Assembly: GCA_002428015.1 (NCBI GenBank)
Contig: DIZW01000114.1
Span: 10,651-74,650, forward strand
Source of the DNA: Oxalobacteraceae bacterium UBA6018
GTDB taxonomy: Bacteria; Pseudomonadota; Gammaproteobacteria; Burkholderiales; Burkholderiaceae_D
Direction: 5' to 3'
Length of the DNA: 64,000 nucleotides
A model generated the notes under the pieces. It was not told where the DNA came from. It searched no databases and saw nothing but the letters and a program-made list of their open reading frames with translations. The position numbers and the translations under genes were made by a program. Positions 54,373 through 64,000 of the stretch are shown here, piece by piece (position 1 is the first letter of the stretch; each line of letters starts with the position of its first letter).

Positions 54373-55233
54373 TTAACGCGGCTGCGCGGTCGCGGCGCGG
54401 ATCGCCGCCACCGAGGCCGCGACGATCTGCTGCACGCCCAGCTCGCCCAAGGCCCTCGTGGCGCGGCGCGGATCACCGTCGATGCCGTCGCCGCCGGCCG
54501 GCTTGGGCGCGTGCGCCAGCGCGTCGGCGCGCACCAGCGCCGGGTCCAGCCCGAGGCTGAGCGCGGTGTCGGCCAGGCCGGCGTGCACGCCGATTTCGGC
54601 GGCGCCGTAGCCGCGGCTTTTCAGGGTCGCCGCGAACCCGGCCTGGCTGGCCTGGTAGAACTCGGGCAGCGCGTGCACCCTGCACGCTGGGTTCTTGGCC
54701 CATTCGCGGTTCAGGCGCGCCGCCACATGCTGCTCGTTCTTCTGGTAGCCGCCGTGGTCGCCGATGAAGACGACGTCGCGAAAGCCGTGCTGGCGGAAGC
54801 TGCGCGCGGTCCCTTCGAGCAGCGCCTCGAACGCGCTGTCCGGAATCGAGATCGTGCCGGCGTAGCGCATATGCCCGGCCGGCGGCGTGATAGCCCCTTC
54901 CGGCACATACGCGATCACCGGCGCCACCAGCGCGTTGCCCAGCTGCCTGGCGAGCATGCCGGCCAGCAGCCTGGCGCGCACATTGTGTTTACCAAGGACA
55001 ATATAGGGACCGCTCTGTTCGGTGCCGCCGATCGGCACCAGCACCGTGGTCGCCCCGGCGTCGATGCGCGCGCGCACCTCTTTCCAGGTGAGGTCCTCGA
55101 GCTGGTTGGTGGCCGGCGCGGCCGCCTGCACCGAGACAGTAACGCACGACAAGGCGATTGCGATGACAGCACAGGCCGCCGCGAACTGGCGCGGCGGGCG
55201 GAAATGGGGAGTGGGAATGGGCAGCGAGATCAC
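54373..55233 (-). CDS. Exported creatininase-family amidohydrolase-like protein
   Basis: 286 residues. The metal-site motifs of the creatininase fold are present: LVPIGGTEQSGPYIVLGKHN, FIGDHGGYQKN and the glutamate in ALPEFYQ. Unlike most family members it has a signal peptide (FAAACAVIAIALSCVTVSVQA, cleaved near residue 37), so it works in the periplasm. Family enzymes cleave cyclic amides or formamides; the substrate here is unknown. It is paired with a YncE-like propeller. Confidence 0.82.
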   Translation of the reverse strand: MISLPIPTPHFRPPRQFAAACAVIAIALSCVTVSVQAAAPATNQLEDLTWKEVRARIDAGATTVLVPIGGTEQSGPYIVLGKHNVRARLLAGMLARQLGNALVAPVIAYVPEGAITPPAGHMRYAGTISIPDSAFEALLEGTARSFRQHGFRDVVFIGDHGGYQKNEQHVAARLNREWAKNPACRVHALPEFYQASQAGFAATLKSRGYGAAEIGVHAGLADTALSLGLDPALVRADALAHAPKPAGGDGIDGDPRRATRALGELGVQQIVAASVAAIRAATAQPR

Positions 55234-55509
55234 GATGCGCAGATTACACTAGCTGGGCGCGCAACGGGGACCGTTTTGTTACCGCGGCGCCACAGTTGCG
55301 ATGCCGGTGTACCACCCTGCCGAAAGCGTACTCATCTTTGGGGCAGATTCGAAGGCGCCGTCAATACGCCGTGCACAAATAAAGGCCCCGATCGCCACCG
55401 GGAAAAACGTGCCGCGACCGGTCGGAGCGGACCCGGTTTGCCAGCGATGTCCCCGCCGGCGCCGAGCCCATGCACGCAAGCCGCAACGCGGCAACGGGGA
55501 CGGCGAGCG

Positions 55510-56820
55510 TTACTGCGCAGCGCAGAAGATCGCGTCGTTGATGTCCTGGTGCACCCAGGTGTTGTTCGAGCGGTCAAACAAGGCCATCACGTCCGACGCC
55601 GTCGGCGTGAGAGTCTTGTTGCCGTTGTCCCACCACACGGTCGGTATGCCGTATTTCGCCGCACCCTTCACGAAATAGCTGGCGTGTTTCACGCGTTCGG
55701 CGGCGTTGCCCTTGTCGGTCGATGCCCATTCGCCAATCACGACGGGGATGCCCTTGGAGACGTATTTCGTGTTCAGGCGGACGAACAACTGGTCCAGTTC
55801 GGCCTGGCCCGTGAACACGCTGGTGCCTTTCTGGTCGCCGGCGAAGCTCCACGGGCTGTAGGCGTGGCTGGACAAGGCGATCATCGCATCGGCCGGCAAC
55901 ACCAGGGGACCAAGCTGGGCGTCGCCCGGCGCGGCCGCGTAGGACGGAATCATCACCAGGCGGCGCGCGTTGTTGCCACCGGTGGCGCGGATCGCGGCCA
56001 GCGCGGTCGCATCCAGGCGGTTCAGCACGTCGTAGTACTCGGCCTTGCCGACCCAGTCGTCCACGCCGTTCACGGCCACGCGCGGCTCGTTCATCGCCTC
56101 GAACACGAGGTGGTGGTCGTAGTTGCGAAAGCGCGTGGCGATCTGCGTCCACAGCTTCGTCAAGCTGTCCTTGGCGAGCGCCTCGTTGACGAGCGTGGGC
56201 GCTTCCCAGCCGTTGTTATGGTGGATGTTGACGATCACCGTCATGCCGTTGTCGAGCGCGTATTTCGCCACTTCCTCGACCCGGTCCATCCAGGCCGGGT
56301 CGATGGTGCGGGCCGCGCCGCTGAAGTGGTCGTCCCAGCTGACGGGCATGCGCACGGTGGTGAAGCCGCCCTTGCGAACGGCGTCGATCATGGCCTTGGT
56401 GGTCTTTGGATTGCCCCAAAAAGTCTCGTCGGCCAGCGGATTGGCCGTGTTGCCGTTCGCGTCAAGGGTATTGCCCAGGTTCCAGCCCTGGCCCATCTCC
56501 TTGACGATGTCCGCGGCCGAGCGCGCGCGGCAGGACTTGCCGCTCTCGCTGCCGACGCCGGTCGCGTCCGGCACGGTGGCCAGATTGGTGCAGAAGGACA
56601 CGCCGCCGGCGGACAAGGCCACGGGCGGCGTGTAGGCCTTAGCGCAGGTGGCGTTCGAGACGGTCGTGGTGCCGCCGGCCGGGGTGTCGCTTGCGCCGCC
56701 CGTGCCTGTGGTGCCGCTGCCTGCCGTGACCGGCGCGCCGGCGGACGAACTGCCGCAGCCGCAAACGGCGAGCGCGGCCAGTGCAACGGTGATCGCGGCG
56801 GGGATGGATCGATATGTCAT
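55510..56820 (-). CDS. GH5 endoglucanase-like lipoprotein
   Basis: 436 residues. The signal contains VCGC, with Cys22 a likely lipid anchor, followed by a Gly/Thr/Ser-rich linker to about residue 60. The GH5 barrel has GQGWNLGNTLDANG, the acid/base Glu245 in FEAMNEPR and nucleophile Glu364 in VVIGEWAST. The WNLGNTLDA opening is typical of endo-beta-1,4-glucanases and xyloglucanases of GH5. The ATG at 56820 has GGAG upstream. It lies after the large TBDR gene on the same strand, so its products may be that receptor's ligands. The 276-base gap after it (55234-55509) shows nothing clear. Confidence 0.87.
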   Translation of the reverse strand: MTYRSIPAAITVALAALAVCGCGSSSAGAPVTAGSGTTGTGGASDTPAGGTTTVSNATCAKAYTPPVALSAGGVSFCTNLATVPDATGVGSESGKSCRARSAADIVKEMGQGWNLGNTLDANGNTANPLADETFWGNPKTTKAMIDAVRKGGFTTVRMPVSWDDHFSGAARTIDPAWMDRVEEVAKYALDNGMTVIVNIHHNNGWEAPTLVNEALAKDSLTKLWTQIATRFRNYDHHLVFEAMNEPRVAVNGVDDWVGKAEYYDVLNRLDATALAAIRATGGNNARRLVMIPSYAAAPGDAQLGPLVLPADAMIALSSHAYSPWSFAGDQKGTSVFTGQAELDQLFVRLNTKYVSKGIPVVIGEWASTDKGNAAERVKHASYFVKGAAKYGIPTVWWDNGNKTLTPTASDVMALFDRSNNTWVHQDINDAIFCAAQ

Positions 56821-56959
56821 GCTTTCTCCTGAGTGAGCCTGGATCTGCGCCGGGCCCGGGATTGTTTCTGCTGCGATGAAGGCGGTGGCGTTCACCCAGC
56901 GGTGAGCCGCCACCGCTGGCGTCGCGTCCGGCGGTGCCGACGGAGGCGACGCCGGGGTC

Positions 56960-59900
56960 TTAGAACGAGTAGGCCGCCTGCACGGTGTAGCGGGGGCCGG
57001 TGACGAACCACGCATGGCCCAGCATGCCGGAGTGCTGCTGCATCGTCTGCTTGACCATGGAGTTGCCCAGGTTCTGGGCTTCCACACCGAGACGGAACTT
57101 GTCGGTGAAGTTCCAGAAGAACGATGCGTCGAGCTGACCGTAGGCTTCCTGCCACAGCGGCAGACCGTAGGCTTGCGAGTTGTCGGTCTGGTGTTTGCCG
57201 TAGGTGGGGCTGGCCGGATTCTGGTCCAGCGGGTCGGTGCCATTGGTACCCCAGTTGTTCACGCCCAGCAGGAAGCGCGAACGCCAGTTGTAGGCCAGGC
57301 GCAGCTGGGCCGGGCCGTGCTCGTACATGACCGCGAGATTGATGGTCTTGCGCGACAAGCCCTGCAGCGGCAGGCCGCTGAACGATTGCATGTTGGTATC
57401 GCAACCGTTGATCGCCAGATCGTAGTTGGTGGCGCCGTTACCGCCCGAGCACCAATCCGAGTGCACCGGGTTGTTCAACTGGCGGGTCGAGCTGACGTAG
57501 GTCAGGCTGGCCTGGGTGCCCAGGCCGCGCAGCCAGTCGGGAACGACGTCGTAGTACTGCTGATAGGCCGCTTCGAAACCGCGCGCATAGCCGTGGGCGC
57601 CGTTGGCCGGGCCGGTGACGATGAAATTGTGCGCATTGCCGGCCGCATCGTTCACGCTGTAGTTGTACGAGCGGTTGACGATGATGTCTTTCAGGTCTTT
57701 GTTAAAGAACGCGATGGTCAGCGAGCCGGCTTTGGCGAAGTACCATTCGGCCGTCAGGTCCTCCGAGGTACCGGTGACTGGGCGCAACAGCGGATTGCCG
57801 GTACCTTGCCCGGTGAGGCCGACGCCGTTGATCGTCACCGTGGCCGGCAGGCCGGTGGTCCCGCCGCCAATCTGGGTCGAGTTCACCGTTTCCGACAGCG
57901 TCGTGTAGCCCTGCAACTGGTTGAAGTCCGGACGCGACATCGACTTGGCGAAGGCGAAACGGAACTGCAACTGCTCACTCGTTTTCATCCGCAAGTTCAA
58001 GCTGGGCAGCAGGTTGTGGTACGAATTGTGGAAGTCCTGCGGCTTGGCGAAGGCCGGCAGCTGCGGGATCAGTTCCGAGCCCGCGACGCTCGCGCCCGCC
58101 GGGAACGTCGGGATCGTCGGCGAGAACACGGTGTAGCCCGAGGCGTTGGTGTTGGTCTTCACGTAGCGCAGGCCAACGTTGCCGTCGACCGGATACTTGA
58201 GCTGATCGAAGCCGAAGCGCAGCTGGGTGTAGGCCGACCGGGTATGCTCGCTCTGGCTGTTGATGGATGCCGGATCGCTGGCGAAACCGGCCTTCTTCCA
58301 CGCGTCGCAGGTACCCCAGCCCTGGGCCGCCTTCTGCTCGTTACACAGGATGTCATGGTAGCTGTGCAAGGTAGCGTAGCTGTCCGGGTAGTTGCGCGCC
58401 ACGGCGTCGGTCGGGAAGACCACGGCAGGGACGTGCACGTCGCCGTTGAAGAAATTGTTGAACTCCGTTAGCTGGGTGCCGCCGGCGAAGCGCGGATCGC
58501 TCAGCTTGGCCAGGTGGTTGATTTGCCAGCCCACCATCCAGGGCTGGGTGACGCCCTGCCAGTTGTAGCTCGGGTTGGTGTTCTGGTTCAGGCCGCTCAG
58601 GTTCTGGAGGCGCACGCCGAAACGGATGTCGCGCAGGACCGGATCGTCGAACGTGTACTTGACATCGGTCTTCCACGCCTTGCTGTCGGCCTCCTGCTTG
58701 TCGAGGTGCTCCATCGTGTAGGCCCAGTAGTAGTTCGCCGGGTCCGCCAGGAACTTGACGTCGGCCGGGCTGAACGTGTACTTCGGCTCCTTGCCCGTCA
58801 GGTCGATGGTCTGGCTCGGCATCTGCACGCCGGTGGCCACGTCGGAATCCAGGCCGGCCGTATGCGAGGTGACGCGCTGGAAGTCGTTGACGATGGTCCA
58901 GTCGGGCGTCACGCGCCACTGGACGTTCAGCGAGATGTCCTGGGTCGTCGAATGGCGGTCCGACACGCGGTGGTCGGTGTTGTAGTTGATGCCGTCGTGC
59001 TTGGGATTCGCGATCGTGCCGGCCAGCAGCGCGCCCGACGGGCTCCAGGTGGCGTCGCTGACCTGGATGTCATACGGGTTGCTTTCCTGCGAGAGCAGCG
59101 CGGTTTCCGACCAGTCCTCGGTGTAGCGCGAACGGAAGTAGGTCAGCGACGCGGTCAGGTCCTTGATTGGGCGCCATTGGAAGGCGGCGTAGTCGCCCCG
59201 GCGGTCGCGGTCGTAGGCCTGGGCGCGCCATTCGGCCCCCTTCGGGACCCACACGGTCTTGCCCGGAACGATGTCGTTGACGTGGACGTAGTAGGGATCG
59301 ACGAACATTTCGTCATTGCGCACGAAGCTCTGCGACTTGGCGAGGTCGATCAGCACGCCGAATTCGCCCAGACCGGTGTTCCAGCGGTTCGACAGCAGGA
59401 AGGACCCGCTCGGCGCCGGCTTTCCCTTGCGCAGCTTGGAGTAGCTTTCCGACGCGGAGATGCCGCCCTTCAAGCCCTTGAAGTCGAAGGGCAGCGCCGT
59501 GCGCAGGTTGACCAGGCCCGAGATGCCGCCTTCGATCTGCTCGGCGGACGGGTTCTTGTAGACGTCGACCCCAGCCATCAACTCCGGCGGCACTTCGGAG
59601 AAACTGAGCGAGTGGCCGCCGCCGGCCGAGAACGACTCGCGGCCGTTGAGCTGCGAAGCGACAAAGGACAGGCCGCGGATCGCGATGCCCGAACCTTCCA
59701 CGGCGTAGTGCTGCGGGTCGTTCGGTGCGCTGCGGTCCATCGTCACGCCGACAACGCGGCTCAGGACTTCGGTGATGGAACGGTCGGGCAACTTGCCGAT
59801 GTCTTCGGCGACGATCGAGTCGACGACCTCGTCTGAATCCTGTTTCAATTTCTGGGCGGACTGGAGCGCGGCACGCTGGCCCGTCACGACGACGACCGCG

Positions 59901-60004
59901 CCTTGGCTGCCGGCGTCCGGGGCGCTCTGGGCCCAGGCGACGTTGGTGGAAAGGACGGCGAACTGCGCCACGGCCGCCGCAATGGCGGTCTTCTTGAACT
60001 TCAT
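56960..60004 (-). CDS. Large TonB-dependent receptor, probable beta-glucan/xyloglucan uptake
   Basis: About 1014 residues. I placed the start at 60004 (GGAG upstream), giving a signal peptide ending NVAWAQ. The plug has VVVVTGQRAALQSAQKLKQDSDEVVDSI, DIGKLPDRSITEVLSRVVGVTMD and RGLSFVASQLNGRESFSAGGG, again the Xanthomonas/Caulobacter carbohydrate class; the barrel ends TVQAAYSF. The GH5 gene follows it by 139 bases. Two LacI-type operators lie about 125-170 bases upstream, so expression is probably sugar-induced. Confidence 0.9.
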   Translation of the reverse strand: MKFKKTAIAAAVAQFAVLSTNVAWAQSAPDAGSQGAVVVVTGQRAALQSAQKLKQDSDEVVDSIVAEDIGKLPDRSITEVLSRVVGVTMDRSAPNDPQHYAVEGSGIAIRGLSFVASQLNGRESFSAGGGHSLSFSEVPPELMAGVDVYKNPSAEQIEGGISGLVNLRTALPFDFKGLKGGISASESYSKLRKGKPAPSGSFLLSNRWNTGLGEFGVLIDLAKSQSFVRNDEMFVDPYYVHVNDIVPGKTVWVPKGAEWRAQAYDRDRRGDYAAFQWRPIKDLTASLTYFRSRYTEDWSETALLSQESNPYDIQVSDATWSPSGALLAGTIANPKHDGINYNTDHRVSDRHSTTQDISLNVQWRVTPDWTIVNDFQRVTSHTAGLDSDVATGVQMPSQTIDLTGKEPKYTFSPADVKFLADPANYYWAYTMEHLDKQEADSKAWKTDVKYTFDDPVLRDIRFGVRLQNLSGLNQNTNPSYNWQGVTQPWMVGWQINHLAKLSDPRFAGGTQLTEFNNFFNGDVHVPAVVFPTDAVARNYPDSYATLHSYHDILCNEQKAAQGWGTCDAWKKAGFASDPASINSQSEHTRSAYTQLRFGFDQLKYPVDGNVGLRYVKTNTNASGYTVFSPTIPTFPAGASVAGSELIPQLPAFAKPQDFHNSYHNLLPSLNLRMKTSEQLQFRFAFAKSMSRPDFNQLQGYTTLSETVNSTQIGGGTTGLPATVTINGVGLTGQGTGNPLLRPVTGTSEDLTAEWYFAKAGSLTIAFFNKDLKDIIVNRSYNYSVNDAAGNAHNFIVTGPANGAHGYARGFEAAYQQYYDVVPDWLRGLGTQASLTYVSSTRQLNNPVHSDWCSGGNGATNYDLAINGCDTNMQSFSGLPLQGLSRKTINLAVMYEHGPAQLRLAYNWRSRFLLGVNNWGTNGTDPLDQNPASPTYGKHQTDNSQAYGLPLWQEAYGQLDASFFWNFTDKFRLGVEAQNLGNSMVKQTMQQHSGMLGHAWFVTGPRYTVQAAYSF

Positions 60005-60126
60005 GTTTGTCTCCTGAAAGGCGTCTCTTTTTATGAAATATTGAGCTATCGATCGTGGGAATTTCTCCACATCGACGGCCGCCGCCCGCCAGCGAAAAAT
60101 GAAGGAAGCTTGCGCGGCGCGGCGCG

Positions 60127-60174
60127 TGAAAACGTTTTCAAAACAAAGCGTGACAATGGATTGGAAACGCTTCA
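60127..60174. promoter_or_regulatory. Pair of LacI-type operators upstream of the TBDR
   Basis: TGAAAACGTTTTCA (60127-60140) is a perfect 14-bp palindrome with a central CG, the consensus form of many LacI operators. A weaker relative, TGGAAACGCTTCAC, lies at 60162-60175 with its centre 35 bases away. No LacI gene is adjacent. Confidence 0.72.
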
Positions 60175-60181
60175 CATTCAC

Positions 60182-60831
60182 GAAGGTAAAGGGAATCGGG
60201 ACGCGACGTCAACGACTTGTTCATCGTGATCAGAAGATGTTGTAATTTTGCATCGCCTTTGCAGGTTCCGCCGCATCAGCCCACGCGTCGTCGCGCGCAG
60301 CGGGTAGACTGTGGCGACCCGAAGACTTGCCAAACCATCATGTTCGGCTTCCACTACGCGCTTCCCGAGAGGTTCTGCCGCAGGGAGTGCGTGGCGTGCA
60401 GGCGGCAAGTGGCCTGTTGGCAGATTCAGGATGACGCAATGCATCCACTCGCTCGAAAGCAAGACGATCGTCCTACACAGTGATTTTGGCGAGGAAGGTC
60501 ATGTTGAGGAGGAAAGCGGAGCGCAAGAGTGTGCACCGCCCCCACCACGAGCCCCCCAGCTTGCGGCGTCCCGTGAGCGTCTTGTCCATCCGCTTCGCGC
60601 GCGGCGCGGGGTCGCAAGGAATTTTTGATTCTGTCATGACCGCGCTGCCGATGTCATGGCAAAATTGACAACAACTTATCTCCGTCGCCATCCGCCTGGC
60701 TGGCGCGGCCCCGCAGCGCGAGCGGCCGACCGCTGCGCCGATTCGCTGAAGCGGGGATCCACGCGGCGGCGAAACGTCGTTGCGCCGCTCGGAAGCGGCC
60801 ATGCGGGACGCAGGTCTCGCAGGTTCCCGAT
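60182..60831. other. 650-base intergenic stretch without a recognisable gene
   Basis: Short frames exist on both strands but none has a family motif, a good ribosome site or convincing coding character. A GCGGCG/CGCCGC hairpin candidate lies near the FadR-type gene's end. I see no mobile-element or RNA signature. Confidence 0.5.
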
Positions 60832-61641
60832 CTAGCGGCGACCCTCCAGGGAATGCTTGAGCACATCCTCCTCCGACTTCGCCAGCCTGCGCGCCACTTC
60901 GCGGCTCGCGTCGCTCCAGGAGCCCACATCGGCGCCCCGTATGCGCGCCACGACGTTGTTGATATGGTGGCGCGCCGCGCTGCGCGCCGCCTCGACGTCC
61001 TGCCGGGCAATCGCCTCGGCAACGGCGCGGTGCTCGTCGCGCAACTGCCTGGTGATTTCGCCAAAACCCGGCTCGCTCGTGCGGCCAAGCGTTACCGCTT
61101 CGCGCAAGAACTGGCGCAGGAAGTCCAGCAAGGCCGTGTAGAGCGGGTTTCCGGTCGCGCTAGCGACCGCATTGTGGAAGGAAACGTCCTCATCGACCCC
61201 GTTGCGTCCGGCCGCCACCGCCTGGTCAATCGCCAGTAGCGCCCGCTGGATGTCGGCGTTCTGCGCCATCGTGCGCCGTTCAGCCGCCAAGGCCGCCACC
61301 TCGGCCTCCAGGCCAAGGCGCAATTCCATCACGCGCAACACCGCCTGAACCGAGCCGTCTTCAGCATCGATGTGGAAGCGCGCCAACTGGGACGCCTCGA
61401 GAATCAAGGTGCCCTTGCCCTGATGGGTGGCCACCAGGCCATCGGCTTTCAGGCGCGACACGGCCTCGCGGACAACGGTACGGCTGACGCTGAAACGCTG
61501 GGACAGGGCCGCCTCGGACGGCAGGCGATCGCCAACGGCGAACTCGCCGCTCCTGATTTTTTCCCGCAGCACCTCGGTCACACTGTCGGCCAGCGTGGCC
61601 GACGGGCCGATCGCCTCGTTCGGTGAACTTGAATTTTTCAT
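60832..61641 (-). CDS. GntR/FadR-family (FCD) regulator, LldR/GlcC-like
   Basis: 269 residues. Winged helix-turn-helix LPSEAALSQRFSVSRTVVREAVSRLKADGLV, then an FCD domain with DVSFHNAVASATGNPLY and the C-terminal LRDEHRAVAEAIARQDVEAARSAARHH whose histidines bind metal. Divergent location from a lactate/glycolate permease and a GlcD oxidase suggests it senses L-lactate, D-lactate or glycolate. The operator at 61722-61747 between the two genes is its likely target. Confidence 0.88.
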   Translation of the reverse strand: MKNSSSPNEAIGPSATLADSVTEVLREKIRSGEFAVGDRLPSEAALSQRFSVSRTVVREAVSRLKADGLVATHQGKGTLILEASQLARFHIDAEDGSVQAVLRVMELRLGLEAEVAALAAERRTMAQNADIQRALLAIDQAVAAGRNGVDEDVSFHNAVASATGNPLYTALLDFLRQFLREAVTLGRTSEPGFGEITRQLRDEHRAVAEAIARQDVEAARSAARHHINNVVARIRGADVGSWSDASREVARRLAKSEEDVLKHSLEGRR

Positions 61642-61681
61642 GCTCGACTTTCTGTTGCCCCTGCCCGGCTGCTGAAACGAA

Positions 61682-61747
61682 TTGACAATTATAAAGCGCC
61701 TTGCCTATACTGGGGTCAAATTTGTATGACATGTGATTATCATACAA
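61682..61747 (+). promoter_or_regulatory. Promoter and operator of the lactate/glycolate permease
   Basis: -35 TTGACA (61682-61687), 18-base spacer, -10 TATACT (61706-61711). Just after the start point lies a perfect 8-bp inverted repeat TTGTATGA (61722-61729) and TCATACAA (61740-61747) with a 10-base spacer, placed to block transcription when bound. Confidence 0.75.
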
Positions 61748-61853
61748 GTTAAGGCGAGCCACCGGTCGTTCAAGATCCCCGCGATCATCACAGGCTGACC
61801 TGCTAAAAAACCACACGAAACGATCGAACGACTTTCTGAGGAGATGTAGAAAA

Positions 61854-63506
<1,653 letters not shown>

Positions 63507-63534
63507 GCGCGGCACCATCAGGAAAGCGACTGTA

Positions 63535-64000
63535 TGACAACGTCTCTCGATCCGTCCGCCCTGGCCGCGCGCCGCGTCCAGGTGGTGGAGGCACTGCGGC
63601 CGGTGCTGCCGGCGCGCTGCCTGCTCGCCGACCCGGAGGATACCCGTCCCTATGAATGCGACGGCCTGTCGGCCTTTCGCCAGCTGCCGATGGTGGTGGT
63701 GTTGCCGGAGAACGAGCGCCAGATCGTCGACGTTCTCGCGGTCTGCCGCGCGCTGCGGGTGCCGATCGTGCCACGCGGCGCCGGCACCGGGCTGTCCGGC
63801 GGCGCCATGCCGATCGTCGACGGCGTGGTGCTGTCGACCGCCAAGCTGAACAAGATCGTCCGGGTCGATCCGTATGCGCGCAGCGCCGTCGTGCAGCCCG
63901 GTGTGCGCAACCTCGCGATCTCCGAGGCGGCCGCGCCGCATGGCCTGTACTACGCGCCCGATCCATCGTCGCAGATCGCCTGTAGCATCGGCGGCAACGT
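63535..64000 (+). CDS. glcD: FAD-linked glycolate/D-lactate oxidase GlcD, N-terminal part
   Basis: The first 155 codons; the gene runs off the window. It begins MTTSLDPSALAARRVQVVEAL, and the FAD-binding PCMH domain shows VPRGAGTGLSGGAMPI and VVQPGVRNLAISEAAAPHGLYYAPDPSSQ, which match GlcD of glycolate oxidase closely (and differ from the 9-kb paralog's PFGVGSSLEGH loop). AGGAAAG precedes the ATG. glcE and glcF would be expected just beyond the window. Confidence 0.88.

Noticed and set aside
60217..60802. Several 60-110 codon frames in the gap before the FadR-type gene
   Set aside because: They overlap each other on both strands, and none has a motif or a convincing ribosome site.

Overview
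The window looks like chromosomal DNA of a GC-rich betaproteobacterium, most likely an Oxalobacteraceae member of the Massilia/Duganella/Telluria type. This is inferred from the gene style (a pcm-like/rhodanese/tolC run, uppP, recQ, trmB), strong codon bias, and many TonB-dependent receptors (TBDRs) beside secreted glycoside hydrolases. I saw no rRNA, tRNA, CRISPR array or insertion sequence. Almost every long antisense reading frame is a shadow produced by high GC.

Layout. 1-2.1 kb: end of a tolC-linked housekeeping run and a TetR regulator. 2.1-12.3 kb: a TBDR divergent from a GH78 rhamnosidase-like enzyme, a DHA2 exporter, a GlcD/Dld-type flavin oxidase and a GH27 alpha-galactosidase. 12.4-18.1 kb: a copper island (cueR, copA, then divergent copZ, TolC-like lipoprotein, multicopper oxidase) with two facing CueR-type promoters. 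18.7-24.5 kb: a hexarate/hexuronate operon (kdgD, ketoglutarate semialdehyde dehydrogenase, ExuT-type transporter, SMP-30 lactonase) under a GntR regulator with a shared operator. 25-29.2 kb: a TBDR, a possible small structured RNA, and a QseB-like response regulator whose kinase gene is a wreck. 29.3-31.4 kb: a 12-repeat NHL lipoprotein.

31.4-44.2 kb is the most coherent system, an apparently complete locus for acetylated galacto(gluco)mannan. One strand carries a FucP-type symporter, GH5 mannanase, GH27 alpha-galactosidase, a 1364-residue LamG-GH2-SGNH fusion and a CE2-like acetyl esterase. The other carries a LacI regulator, an AGE-family mannose isomerase and a PfkB fructokinase. Together they could take polymer to fructose-6-phosphate. 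44.2-48.9 kb holds glucarate dehydratase, a LacI regulator and a beta-glucuronidase-like GH2; the two enzyme genes share a near-identical promoter/operator. Glucarate dehydratase feeds the kdgD operon 20 kb away.

49-53 kb is core genome (uppP, recQ, trmB). 53-60 kb has a secreted creatininase-like protein with a YncE-like propeller, a GH5 lipoprotein and a third TBDR with LacI-type operators. 60.8-64 kb is a lactate/glycolate uptake and oxidation locus (FadR-type regulator, LctP permease, GlcD cut by the window edge).
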